In this document: piece after piece, positions 1-10,538 of the stretch
How positions within the stretch are numbered: the first letter of the stretch is position 1
How the letters are laid out: each line of letters begins with the position of its first letter
NCBI GenBank assembly: GCA_023212725.1
Contig: JALBYF010000015.1
Span: 124,001-188,000 of the forward strand
DNA length: 64,000 bases
Direction: 5' to 3'
From: Tranzscheliella williamsii
Taxonomy: Eukaryota > Basidiomycota > Ustilaginomycetes > Ustilaginales > Ustilaginaceae
Translations under genes and position numbers: made by a program
The notes under the pieces: generated by a model
The model's database searches: none
The model's input: the letters and a program-made list of their open reading frames with translations, nothing else
What the model was told of the DNA's origin: nothing

Positions 1-2118
1 GGCGCAATGCGGTTCTCATGAACGCTCCAGCCGTGGGGGTTGCCCCTCGCTTCAGCGCCAACGCCCGATCCGAGCCACCGACCACGTCATCAGCAAACGC
101 GTCGCAGTGTCGTAACTGCGATACGACCCCTCTAGCTCGATTAGCCACCTCCGTCCGATCATGTCGCCTTACACCGACAGAAACCTATCGCGGTGGCGAG
201 CTCGCAAACGATTTCAGGCCTGACATCCAAGTTGGCGACCCGATCCGGCTTTAGGAAACGGTAAAAGCGCCTTCTTCCCCTTTGAATATGCATCCTTGCT
301 CGAACAACGAAGCCACATGAGCAGCAGCACACCCCCACCTATCCCGCCCCACCGCCTCCTCTGCCTCCTCACTTCCTTTCACGTCCGCCCTCCCGTTCCG
401 ATTCAAGACTTGGATCATTTCGATATCGTGATTCTCCTGGCAATTAGTGGGGCTAGATCGACGCCAGTCGGATTGAAAAGATTTCGGACTCGTGCCTGCT
501 CTTAGATATGGATTAGGTGGAGCGAGACATCGCCGTTCTTCCCGGTCGACAACGGGCAGGTTCGTAACGGCATTTGCATCCAGAAGCGGCATGTGCAACG
601 ATATGAGATGCACCGCCCAAGCGAGCCAGATCCGCTCCGAAGCGAGCCAGCTGCCGACCGTTGGATACGAGCACCTTTCACCTTGGCGCTGCTTTCTACG
701 CAGCTAACCTGCTGTTCACCTAGCTGACGTGGCAGGTGTCGTGCAGGGTTACACCGCTGCTTTGCCGTCCGATATTTGCTGGCTCGTCTCTCGACAGGTG
801 ACGCCGGAAGCGAGGCTGAGCCACACGCCGCTGCAGAGTGTCTTGCTCGTCTATCCTTCCCAGCATCTCTGTTTCGCCCGCGTGACATCAGCAGGAATCG
901 TTTACTTTCGTGAAACCTATTTTGGGCCAACATACCGGTGCTCGCATTAGCAAGGTATCTTGCGTGGCTTGCAGGCTTGCAGGCTTGCAGGCTTGCAGCT
1001 AACTGCGCTTATCGCCAGCGCCCGAGACGGGATCGAAAACAGATGCCAGCCTGCGGCGTTTGGCCATTGCGCAGCGGCTTAGTACGTAAGGGTCGGAACG
1101 TATCCTCTGGAACCAGCATTTCATCGCGCCTGGTGGCGCATCGGAGTGCTTGGCGGGCAGCCTGTGCGGCCCTTAACCTCGTATTTGTCAGCTTCTGCCG
1201 TGCCAGGCATAGGTGTTTCTTGCGCACGCCCCACAGCGTCGACAAAGGCGAGGCGTGTGAGGGCATGTCCATCCGTGCCAAAGGCAACGAGTTTCTATGC
1301 GGAACGACGAAAGAGGCCGCGGCGTCTACCCGGAAGCGACTGCCATAAGAATATGCGGCAATACAGCCGAGAGCGAGAGTCAGCACCCGCGGTTCACGCA
1401 AGCGCATAATAGCGCGATCCTCTCCCGAGCCTTCAGCTGGAAGCCTTCTTCCGCTGCTGGAATGGGTAATACTTGGGTGTGCCGTCTTGCGCAAGGAGAA
1501 ATGCGTCTTCCCGACTCGCAAGACGGAGTTGACCTCGGCAGATGGGCTACGGTGCACGCCTCGTACGGCATCGATTCGTGTGGCTGCACGGAGCCTGAAT
1601 CCGACTGTGACTGTAAGCCTACCCAAGTCTGCAAACCCATCGCACGCGGTAGGGCGTTCCGGACTAAGTTCGTGCCTGATTCTGCAGCTGCAGATCGCCG
1701 GAGTCCGGACATAAGTTAGGCAGCGCTGGTGCCGCGTGCCGTAGTATCCGTTGCCAGATCGGATTTGCAATTCACAAATCTCGCCGATATGACTGATGTT
1801 ATGTTGGATGTGTTGTTAAGACAGCCCATTCTGGGGCAACGGTGGTGTTAGAGCGGTGTTTCTGGTACCGTCCGTTTTCCGAGCCAGGAGAATGGCCTTC
1901 ACGTGATGTGGCGCTTCTTTGGATTTTTCGATTTTTCGGTCTTGGAGAATGCAAGGAAGAAAGCAAAGCGGCTGGCCGAATCCACTCCACCCATCTGTTA
2001 TCTGACGGTTTGCGCTTTAGCAACGCCATCACCCTTCCAGCGCCCGAACTTACCAACAAGGGGTTCAGAAAAGCGTTCTTTTTCTCAAGAGTCAGCATCG
2101 GATCGAGGGGCGCATACC
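1..2118. other. Left-edge region with no convincing gene
   Basis: No frame here has recognisable protein motifs. The longest open frame (minus strand, 1009-1770) begins with TTG and is arginine/serine/cysteine-rich without any domain, so it is not called. The 3' part must contain the BRX1 promoter and leader. A short 8-base tandem repeat lies at 967-998. Nothing else stands out. Confidence 0.6.
967..998. repeat. 8-base tandem repeat, four copies
   Basis: GCTTGCAG is repeated four times without mismatch (967-974, 975-982, 983-990, 991-998). It lies in non-coding sequence with no attached feature. Confidence 0.9.
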
Positions 2119-3048
2119 ATGGCGTCAGTATATCAGCAGGCTGCGCAGTCCTCAAAGGGCAAGCGCAAGGCGGAGACGCAGCAGGATGACAAGGCACCGG
2201 TTGTCCGCAGGAACAAGCAGCGGGTGCTGATGCTGCCATCGCGGGGGGTGACGTCGAGGATGAGGCATCTGATCAACGATCTCGAGACACTCATGCCGCA
2301 CGCCAAGAAGGATTCGAAGCTCGACTCCAAGTCGCAGCTCCACCTGCTCAACGAACTCGCCGAGCTGCACAACTGCAACAATGCGCTCTACTTTGAGGCG
2401 CGAAAGCGCGAAGACCTGTATCTGTGGGCTTCCAAGACGCCCAACGGCCCGTCCGCCAAGTTCCAGGTGCAAAACATTCACACCATGGATGAGCTGAAGA
2501 TGACCGGCAACTGCCTCAAGGGTTCGCGTCCCCTGCTCTCGTTCGACAAGGAGTTCGACGAGAAGCCCCACTGGACGCTGATCAAGGAGATGTTCACCCA
2601 GATGTTTGGCGTGCCCAGAGGAGCGCGCAAGTCCAAGCCCTTCGTCGACCATGTCCTTTCGTTCTCTATAGTCGACAACAAGGTGTGGTTCCGCAACTAC
2701 CAGATCATCGAAGCCGACCCCGGCCTCACTGCCTCGGCCAAGGCGGATGCGGACGGTGGCAAGAAGAAGGCAGCCCTGGCCAAGGACCAGACGAGGCAGC
2801 CCAAGCTGGTGGAGATCGGGCCACGCATGGTGCTCTCCCCCATCCGCGTCTTTGAGGGCAGCTTCGGCGGCGCCACCGTGTTTGAGAATCCCGAGTACAT
2901 CTCGCCCAACGCCGTCCGCCACATGGTGCGCAAGCAGAAGGGCGACAAGTACGCGGACAGGGTCAACCAGCGCGACACCTTCCGCACTAAAAAGGACCGC
3001 CTTCAACCGAAAGAAGACGCCCTCAGCCGAAGCAAAGTATTCTCCTGA
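2119..3048 (+). CDS. BRX1: Ribosome biogenesis protein Brx1 (Brix domain)
   Basis: A 309-residue nucleolar protein needed for assembly of the large (60S) ribosomal subunit. The Brix domain fills most of it, from about residue 32 (KQRVLMLPSRG) to about 240. Stretches typical of Brx1 rather than Rpf1, Rpf2, Imp4 or Ssf1 include GPSAKFQVQNIHT, ELKMTGNCLKGSRPLLSF and FEGSFGGATVFENPEY. The frame stays open upstream to 1903 but starts there with GTG. The ATG at 2119 gives the expected short N-terminus before the domain and has A at -3 and C at -1. The C-terminus is lysine/arginine-rich, as is common in the family. No intron is needed. The gene is read in the same direction as MVD1, 487 bases downstream. 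Identity is secure; the exact start is likely. Confidence 0.93.
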   Translation: MASVYQQAAQSSKGKRKAETQQDDKAPVVRRNKQRVLMLPSRGVTSRMRHLINDLETLMPHAKKDSKLDSKSQLHLLNELAELHNCNNALYFEARKREDLYLWASKTPNGPSAKFQVQNIHTMDELKMTGNCLKGSRPLLSFDKEFDEKPHWTLIKEMFTQMFGVPRGARKSKPFVDHVLSFSIVDNKVWFRNYQIIEADPGLTASAKADADGGKKKAALAKDQTRQPKLVEIGPRMVLSPIRVFEGSFGGATVFENPEYISPNAVRHMVRKQKGDKYADRVNQRDTFRTKKDRLQPKEDALSRSKVFS

Positions 3049-3535
3049 TCTGCCGTCGGCAGCTGCCCCTTCCTCTCCCTCTTCCATCCTCCCCTTCGTT
3101 CGTAGCCCTTGTCCGATACCAACGCTGCCCTTTTGCATCTCAGCATCTTTTTGCAATTCGCCCCGCTGTCAGCGTCCCCAGCTAGCACAGAAGAGCTGTG
3201 TACGCTTCTCAGTGACTCTTACTGGTGCGGTGGCTGACTGACACTTGCCTGTGGACATGCGAGTCGACGAGGAGGGAAGGAGATGAGAACGTATATCGTT
3301 TGTTAAGTTGGATCGCAAGGATAAGTGTTGATGTTAGATCCATGTGAGTGCTATGCGTGTTGAAGGCAATACTGAGAAGAAAGGCAAAAGTGCAACACTT
3401 CTCTGTTGCCCGCAGGCAAATTGCATGCGCATTGAGTAGCGCTGCTCATCATACGACAATCATCTCGGGGAACGTAGCTTTTCTTGGCCGCACCCCACCA
3501 CCACATCGCAACCCTCGACTCGTGCCGCACGCAAC
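3049..3535. other. BRX1-MVD1 intergenic region
   Basis: About 490 bases hold the BRX1 3' end and the MVD1 promoter. No gene or clear regulatory motif was recognised. Confidence 0.5.
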
Positions 3536-4973
3536 ATGTCATCCCAGATCTACCAGGCCACTTGTTCGGCGCCGGTCAACATCGCCGTCATCAAGTACTG
3601 GGGCAAGCGCGACACCTCGCTCATCCTGCCCACCAACGACAGTCTCTCTGTTACGCTCGACCAGGACCATCTTCGATCCGTCACGACTGCCCGCGCCGAT
3701 GCCAAGTTCGGCAACGAAGACCGCCTTTGGCTCAACGGCGAGGAGGACATCATCAAGCCCGATGGCAGGCTGCGAAGATGCATCGACGAAATGAAGAAGC
3801 TGCGCAAGGCAAAGGAGGAGAAGCACGCCGGCCTGGCCAAGGTAAGCTGCCCGCGCCCTGCCAGCAAGTCGGCTAGGCTGCTTTACTAACCTCGCTGCTT
3901 TCTGCGTCGCTTGCTGCCCGTGCCAGCTGTCCGAATGGGCGGTCCACGTCTGCTCGGAGAACAACTTCCCGACCGCGGCTGGTCTTGCCTCTTCTGCGTC
4001 CGGGTTCGCTGCTCTGATCGCTTCGCTGGCTGCGCTGTACGAGCTGCAGCCCGAGGTATCGAGCTCTGAGCTGTCGCGGATAGCGCGCCAGGGCAGTGGA
4101 TCGGCGTGCCGCTCGCTGTTTGGCGGCTACGTCGCCTGGCAGGGGGGCGAGCAGGCTTCAGGGAGCGACAGTCTCGCCGTCGAGGTGGCGCCGCAATCGC
4201 ACTGGCCGGAGCTGCAGGCACTGATCTGCGTAGTCAGCGATGCGAAAAAGGGAACGCCTTCGACCACGGGCATGCAGCGAACGGTGCAGACGTCGCCGCT
4301 GCTGCAGCACCGCATCCGCGAGGTGGTCCCCGAGCGGATGACACGCATCGCCGACGCCATCCGCGCTCGCGATTTCCCCGCCTTCGCCGAGATCACCATG
4401 GCCGACTCGAACAACTTCCACGCGTGCTGCCTCGACACTGCGCCGCCGATCTTCTACATGAACGATGTCAGCCGCGCCATTGTCCAGCTCGTCGAGGAAA
4501 TCAACCGCGCCAGCGAGGCTGACGGCGGTTCCAAGCTCGTTGCCTACACCTACGACGCCGGGCCCAACGCCGTCCTCTACGCGCCCAAGCAGAACATGCC
4601 TATCATCCTCGGCACCATCCGCCACTACTTCCCCAACGCCGACTTTGACGATACCGTAAGTTACTCTCTTCCTTTGCCGCGGTGGGTTTGTTGGCGCTGA
4701 CGCTGACCCTCGGCCCGCATGCTACAGTTCGACCTGCTCGGCAAGGGTGCCAATGCGTCGCACCGCGGCGCGCAGGACGCACGCGGGCTGCCCGCGCTGC
4801 CGTCCGGATTCAACAGCGCTGTGATCCCCGTTCACGAGGCGGGCGCGGTGCGCCGTCTTATTCACACTCAGGTCGGCGACGGCCCGCGCCTGCTTGAGCG
4901 CGCGCCCGGTGCGCAGAGCCTGCTCAATGCCGACGGCGAGCCCATCCGGCTGCAGCGCGCCAAGCGCACCTAG
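3536..4973 (+). CDS. MVD1: Diphosphomevalonate decarboxylase
   Basis: Catalyses the ATP-dependent decarboxylation of mevalonate 5-diphosphate to isopentenyl diphosphate, the last mevalonate step before ergosterol and other isoprenoids. Three exons are read: 3536-3841, 3927-4655 and 4728-4973, with GTAAGC/CAG and GTAAGT/CAG introns in phase 0, giving 426 residues (yeast Mvd1 is 396). Family motifs are the N-terminal [15 protein letters not shown], the GHMP phosphate loop [16 protein letters not shown], the TTGMQ segment, and [12 protein letters not shown] with the catalytic Asp. The start ATG lies just before [16 protein letters not shown], as in relatives. The gene is tail-to-tail with BET5, only 63 bases between stop codons, so the mRNAs probably overlap. 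Also known as ERG19. Confidence 0.95.
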
Positions 4974-5008
4974 CCGTCGCGCCCACCCCACGCCGTGGCA
5001 GCTGCCCA

Positions 5009-5014
5009 TTTATT
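5009..5014 (-). terminator. Candidate poly(A) signal of BET5
   Basis: AATAAA on the minus strand, 23 bases past the proposed BET5 stop codon and inside the 63 bases separating it from the MVD1 stop. It fits as a BET5 polyadenylation signal; fungi use this motif loosely, so it is only a candidate. Confidence 0.45.
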
Positions 5015-5036
5015 GCGCCAAAGGCTAGAATACAAA

Positions 5037-6111
5037 TCACGAACCCGGGGCCGAGAGCTTGTTCTGTGACAGCACTGTGCCGATGCGCGGTGCAGTGTGG
5101 GAGCGTTGAGGTGGTGAGCGTGTGCACGGCGAGCATGGAGGGGAGCGTGGGCGGGCTTACCTCTTTCGACGCCCTCGCGGAAGGCGTCGGTGTCGATGCC
5201 GGCGGTGCGGTCGAGCTTGGTGTCGTGGGTGGTGAAGGGGGGGCGGGGGTCGACGGTGCGTTGCTCGCGCTCGACCGCGGTGCTGAGCGGGTTGCGCACG
5301 ACGCTGTCCAGCCAGGGCCCGCGGTAGATCTGGAGCAGGACGCCCTGGAGGCTCATCCCGCCCGTGCCTGGGATCCCGCCGCCGGTGCCGAACGCGGCGC
5401 GCCCCGCCAGCGCCCCGCCGGCGCCGTTGAGCGTGTAGCCCTCGCCGGCGCGGGCGGGAATCGACGACGGCGGCGCGACCGGGTCGGTGACCAGGACAAA
5501 CGTGTACATGGTTGGCGTGTGCAGATGCGCCAGCGTATATGTCGCCGTGGTGAAGCTGTGGAACGACTCCGCCCTGCCGCGCAGCGCCCATCCGCAGCAT
5601 GTCAGCATTCCGCCCCCAGCGCGTGTGTGCCTGGCATCGTACTCACTCTCCACCCAGCTTGCGCACCATATTCCGCAGCGAAAACACAACGCCGTAGACC
5701 AGTTTGGCCTCTTCGTCGAACGGCAGCACGTCCGCCGCCGCCGGTGACGCCGGCGCCGCGACATCCCCCCGCGTCACATTCGGCAGCGACGCACCCCCCG
5801 CCCGCACATGCCGCACCGACAACCCCTCCGCAGCACCCACCGTCGCCACACTGCTCGTCGCCCGCTGAAGCGTAGCCCCTATCGACGCAAGACCCGTCGT
5901 CTCCGTAGCACCACCCGCCCCCGCAGCGCCCGCGGCAGAAGTCCCATGCAGATGCGCCCAGTCCTGGTGGTAGATCGCATTGCAGCTCCGGTCAAAGATC
6001 CACAGCGAATACACCTGCGCAACCGTCCGCCAATCCATCAGCCATGAACTCCGTGGTCAGTTTCGCTTCCCAGCTCGCACAGCGACCACCGTGGCCACTT
6101 ACCCGGGCCAT
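5037..6111 (-). CDS. BET5: TRAPP complex subunit Bet5 (TRAPPC1)
   Basis: Small core subunit of the TRAPP tethering complex, which activates the Ypt1/Rab1 GTPase in ER-to-Golgi and Golgi traffic. Four exons are proposed on the minus strand: 6103-6111 (ATGGCCCGG), 5647-6014, 5161-5573 and 5037-5074, giving 275 residues. Longin-like motifs are VYSLWIFDRSCNAIYHQDW at the N-terminus, EEAKLVYGVVFSLRNMVRKL, LVTDP and IYRGPWLDSVVRNPL. The 9-base first exon is followed by GTAAGT and removes a non-homologous N-terminus. The last exon adds VLSQNKLSAPGS, resembling the family C-terminus. The protein is larger than the usual 140-170 residues because of an Ala/Gly/Thr-rich insertion after residue about 20 and a Pro/Gly-rich one near the middle. 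Identity is firm; the first and last exons are inferred. Confidence 0.85.
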
Positions 6112-6431
6112 GATGAGCGCAGAATCGTCGCGAGAGCAAGCAGTCCCGGCCGGTCGTCTTGCCGGCTATGTGCCTAGCGTTGGTGTGCGGCAGAAAGAGC
6201 GAGTAAGTCGAGGCCAAGGCTCGATGGAGGAAGCAACTTCTCAGGTAGAAGGAAGCCAAGATGAGGCCCATGCGTGTTGCTTTGCCAGCGGTGCCATGTT
6301 AGATTCGCTGCAAGGGCAGCAACAAAGCGCCGTCACTTTTACGCGATCCTTCTCCTCTTGGCCCATCTCGACCATCATCTGTACAGCAGCTTGCCCATCC
6401 GTCTGAGGCCAGAGTGTACAGAGGAACCACA
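6112..6431. other. Divergent promoter region, BET5 and TM9SF gene
   Basis: 320 bases separate the two start codons, which face away from each other, so the regulatory sequence is presumably shared. No specific factor site was recognised. Confidence 0.55.
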
Positions 6432-8440
6432 ATGAAGGCTGCTTTTCCGGTAAAGGCAGCCTTGTTGGCGCTGGTGTTGCCGTTGGCCGCCAAAGCGTGG
6501 TACTTGCCCGGCAGCGCCCCGCACTCGTACAAGGTCAACGATCCCGTCCCCTTTTCGGTCAATGCACTGCAGGCCAAGGCGTTCACCTCGCAGATCAAGA
6601 GCGTCATCAAGTACGACTACTATGACCCACAGTTCCAGTTCTGCCAGCCCGAAGGCGGTCCGCAGTCGCAAAGCGAAAACCTCGGCAGCGTCCTCTTTGG
6701 CGATCGCATCTACAACAGCCCCGTCCAGGGCGTGATGCTTATGGATGAGGTCTGCAAGCAGATGTGCCGGGTCGCCGTGCGTCCGGGGAATGCCACGTTC
6801 ATCAACGATAGGATCAGGGAGGAGTATGCCGTCAACTGGATGGTCGATGGCCTGCCTGTCGCTGAGCCGAGTCGTGAAGTCAAGACCCATGACGAATGTA
6901 AGTGTTTCGATTCTCTGACTTCTTCGCCTTCTTCTCGGCGTTGGTAGGCCACTACGATTGGGCAATGGGTTACTTACACCCCTCTCATCTATGCTTGCCA
7001 GTCTTGTCGATCGGCTTTGCGCTTGGGTCACTCAAGGATGCGCACCAGAAGCCGTACGACCCGCCTGCTCTTCACAACCATTACGACATCTACATTGACT
7101 ACCACAAGCGTGGGCCGGACGAGTACCGTGTCGTTGGCGCGCGCATCTATCCGCTCTCGAAAGACTCTCTCAGGGGTGTCTCTGCCGGACAGCCGCCAAA
7201 TTGCAAGGCAGCCGATCCGCTGCAGCTTTCCGAGACTACGACCACCGAGGTCGCTTATACCTATAACATTTATTGGAAGGAGTCGGCGACGCCCTGGGCC
7301 ACGCGGTGGGACGCCTACCTGAAGGTGTTTGACCCCAGCATCCATTGGCTGGCACTGATCAACTCGGTCGTGATTGTCAGCTTCCTATGCATGATGGTCG
7401 GCATTGTCGTGTCGCGCTCGATCAGCCGCGACATTCACCGCTACAATGCGATCGACTTGAACGAAGATGTCCAAGAGGACTTTGGCTGGAAGCTGGTGCA
7501 TGGCGAGGTATTCCGGCCGCCGCATCGCCCCATGCTCCTCTCCATCCTGGTCGGCTCGGGGAGCCAGCTGGTGGCCATGGCCGCTGTGACGCTGCTGTTT
7601 GCGCTGCTCGGCTTTCTCAGCCCGTCCAACCGCGGATCGCTGGCCACCGTGATGATCGTCACCTGGACGCTCTTCGGCAGTCTGGCCGGCTTTATGTCGA
7701 GCAAGATCTATGCCAGCATGGGCGGCGAGCACTGGAAGCAGAACATTGCGCTGACCGCCATGCTCTTTCCTAGCATCATCTTTTCCATGGTTCTGCTCCT
7801 CAACTTTTTCCTCATTTTCAGCGGCTCATCGGGCGCCGTTCCCTTTGGCACCTTGCTTGCCCTTGTCGCGCTGTGGTTTCTGATCAACATGCCTTTGACC
7901 GCAGTGGGTGCCCTGGTTGGCATTCGCAGCGGCGGATTCCAGCACCCGGTCAAGGTCAACTCGATCCCCCGACAGATTCCGTACCAGCCGACGTGGTATC
8001 TGCAGCCGCTGCCCTCGGCGCTGATTGCCGGCATGCTGACCTTTGCCTCGGCCTTCCTCGAGATTCTCTTTATCCTCAACTCGATGTTCGGCACCAAGAT
8101 CTACTATGCCTTCGGCTTTCTGGCGCTCGCATTTCTGATCACCGCAGTGACGACGGCGACAGTGACGATCCTCTTCGCCTATTTCCACCTCTGCGCCGAG
8201 GACTACCGCTGGCAGTGGCGCGCCTTTATGACCGGCGGCGCCGGAGCGGTCTGGTTCTTTGCCTACGGCCTCTTCTTCTGGACGACGCGGCTCGAGCTGC
8301 CCGGCCTCGCCAACAAGGTCCTCTTCCTCGGCTATCTCTCCATCCTCTCCCTGCTCTTCTTCGCCCTCTTTGGCGCGATCGGCTTCATTGCCACCTACGC
8401 TTCCCTCCGAAAAATCTACTCGGCCATCCGTGTAGACTAA
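6432..8440 (+). CDS. TM9SF/EMP70 family nonaspanin
   Basis: Endosome/Golgi nine-span membrane protein of the TM9 superfamily. Two exons, 6432-6897 and 7002-8440, are joined by a GTAAGT/CAG intron in phase 1, giving 634 residues. Residues 1-22 form a signal peptide (basic start, Leu/Ala core, Ala-Lys-Ala end). The luminal domain starts with WYLPGSAPHSY, a hallmark of the family, and contains CQPEGG and the SIGFALG segment that spans the junction. Membrane helices begin near residue 270 (LALINSVVIVSFLCMM) and fill the C-terminal half. The protein ends KIYSAIRVD; the family normally ends in a K-x-D/E COPI signal, here R-V-D. The frame runs upstream to a GTG at 6414, but the ATG at 6432 begins the signal peptide. 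Confidence 0.93.
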
Positions 8441-8778
8441 GGCGGCCAGCCTGCCACAACCTGCCGCGCACAGTTGGCACATCTACCCCTTTGCCACATA
8501 GCCCTTTCCCCTTCCATCTTGCGTGTATGCTGTGCTCTCCGCCGTTCCAAGGCGATATCTTATAGATGCATGCTGAGTTGCCCATCGAACTGCGGCACAG
8601 CGAGCCAGAAGGTGACGGTTGACGTGTCTGTTAGATCGGCTCGTTCCAGTGGAGCTGCCGGGGGGATTTCGATGCGCAGTGCGGTAGGATAGGGCAACGT
8701 GCTGATCGTAGTCGTGATACCTTTTCGACCACCATCTGGCTCTCAGGTGCTGCTATATCTTCACTCCAGCTGATCGAG
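8441..8778. other. TM9SF-TMS1 intergenic region
   Basis: 338 bases between two genes on the same strand. They should hold the upstream 3' end and the downstream promoter; no motif was identified. Confidence 0.5.
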
Positions 8779-10408
8779 ATGGGTGCCGCGCTTTCGATAC
8801 CGCTGCTGGGCGGCGGCGTGGCTTCGATCGCCAGCTCGTGCCTGGCCGGCCTCGCCTTCTTCTGCACTAGCACAGCAGCGTCTGCCTTCTTCAAGTCGTG
8901 CAATTGCCAGTCGTCCATTGCCACCAGGGTCGGCTTCGCCATCATCTTCTGTCTCGATGCATTGCTCGCCTGGCTGAGCTTGACGGGATTCATGATGCAC
9001 AAGATAGAGGAGTGGTCGTACAACTACATCAAGATGGACTGCAAGGACAAGGACAGGTGCTACGGCGTCCTCGCCGTGCACCGCATCACCTTCGCCCTTG
9101 CCCTCTTTCATTTCATCCTCGGCTGCATGCTCATCGGGGTCAAGGACACGAGGACCAAGAGGGCAGCTATCCAGAATGGCTGGTGGGGCCCCAAGGTGTT
9201 GCTCTGGCTGCTCCTTACCGCCCTCATGTTCTTTATCCCCAACGGCTTCTTTGTTTTCTGGGCCAACTACTTTGCCCTCATCCTCGCCTCGGTCTTCATT
9301 GTCGTCGGCCTCGTTCTTCTTGTCGACTTCGCCCATTCCTGGTCAGAGACCTGCCTCGATCGGTGGGAACAGACCGAGTCCGACTTTTGGAAATACACGC
9401 TGATCGGCAGCACGCTCGGCATGTACTCGGCCACCCTGGCCCTGACCGGTGTGCTGTACGGCTTTTTTGCCTCGAGCGGCTGCTCGCTCAACCAGTTCTT
9501 CATCAGTCTTAACCTCGGGCTTATCGCCGTGCTTACCTTGCTCTCCATTAGCCCGCAGGTTCAGGAGGCTAACCCGCGCAGTGGCTTGGCCCAGAGCAGT
9601 ATGGTGGCTGCCTACTGTACCTACCTTATCGCCTCGGCGGTTATGAACCGGGACAACGTCGAGTGCAATCCGATTACACGGGGTCGAGGCGGCAGCGCCA
9701 AGACGACTACGGTGGTCATCGGCGCTGTCTTCACCTTTCTTGCGATCGCCTATTCCACGTCGCGCGCTGCTACCCAGTCCACAACGCTCGTCGGCAAGCG
9801 TCGGGCGGCGCTCAACGAGAGTCGGCCGCCCTCGGGCTACGGGCCGCTGGCGACGCGCGAGTCAATGGACAATTCGGCGGGTGCCGTTGTCAGCGAGCAG
9901 CCTACGCGGAAAGACTCGTTGCGGATCCAGGCGCTGATGGCGGCGGTGGAGGCGGGTGCCATCCCGGCCTCTGCGCTCGACGAAGAGGACGACGAGGAGG
10001 ACAACGCGTCCGAGATCGGCGTCAGTGGCGACGACGCCGACGACGAGCGGCAGGGCACGCGCTACAACTACACCTTTTTCCACTTTGTCTTCGCGATTGC
10101 CGCCTGCTACACCGCCATGCTGCTCACCGACTGGCGCTTTGTCCGCCTCGGCGGCCCCTCCCCCGACCCCAGCGAGGACGGCGCGCCGATTGCCTACATC
10201 GGCAGGAGCACCACCGCCATGTGGATGCGCGTCGTCAGCAGCTGGCTCTGCATCGGCATCTACTCCTGGAGCCTCCTCGCTCCTGTCCTCCGTAAGTCTC
10301 TTCCCTCTGCCTTTCATCCTTGTCCTCTCATTACACCTGCTGACGGCACCCTGCGTACTCCTTGTCATTTCCTCTCAAACAGTTCCGGATCGGTTCGGTT
10401 ATGATTGA
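8779..10408 (+). CDS. TMS1: Serine incorporator family membrane protein (Tms1/Serinc)
   Basis: Polytopic membrane protein of the Serinc/Tms1 family, with about ten or eleven hydrophobic helices; the animal members have been linked to serine lipid synthesis, and the biochemical role in fungi is unsettled. Two exons, 8779-10291 and 10383-10408, give 512 residues. Family signs are the start MGAALSIPLLGGG, the Cys-containing first loop (KSCNCQSS), the NGWWGPK motif, the CLDRWEQ segment, ALTGVLYGFF, and the end LLPDRFGYD, which is recovered only by splicing the short last exon (GTAAGT...CAG, phase 1). An acidic, Ser/Ala-rich cytoplasmic loop lies near residues 390-425. It converges on BMT5, whose stop lies 130 bases away. 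Confidence 0.92.
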
Positions 10409-10538
10409 GTAGGATCTTTGTCAGGCGACGGCGTGGCATACTGTTAATACAAAGGATGGATACTGTACAATACGAGCGAAGGGGAGCCATTTCGGCGCAT
10501 ATCCCGTCTGCGCAGCTAGGCTTTTGCGTGGGGAAAGG

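Noticed and set aside
1009..1770. 253-codon open frame on the minus strand
   Set aside because: Starts with TTG, lacks any domain, overlaps other equally long frames, and has composition typical of random GC-rich sequence.
1998..2006. TTATCTGAC upstream of BRX1 as an iron GATA site
   Set aside because: It differs from the ATCWGATAA consensus in its flank and lies by a ribosome-assembly gene with no iron link.
2152..3156. 334-codon frame antisense to BRX1
   Set aside because: Mirror of a strongly coding gene; high-GC third positions create long antisense frames. No motif.
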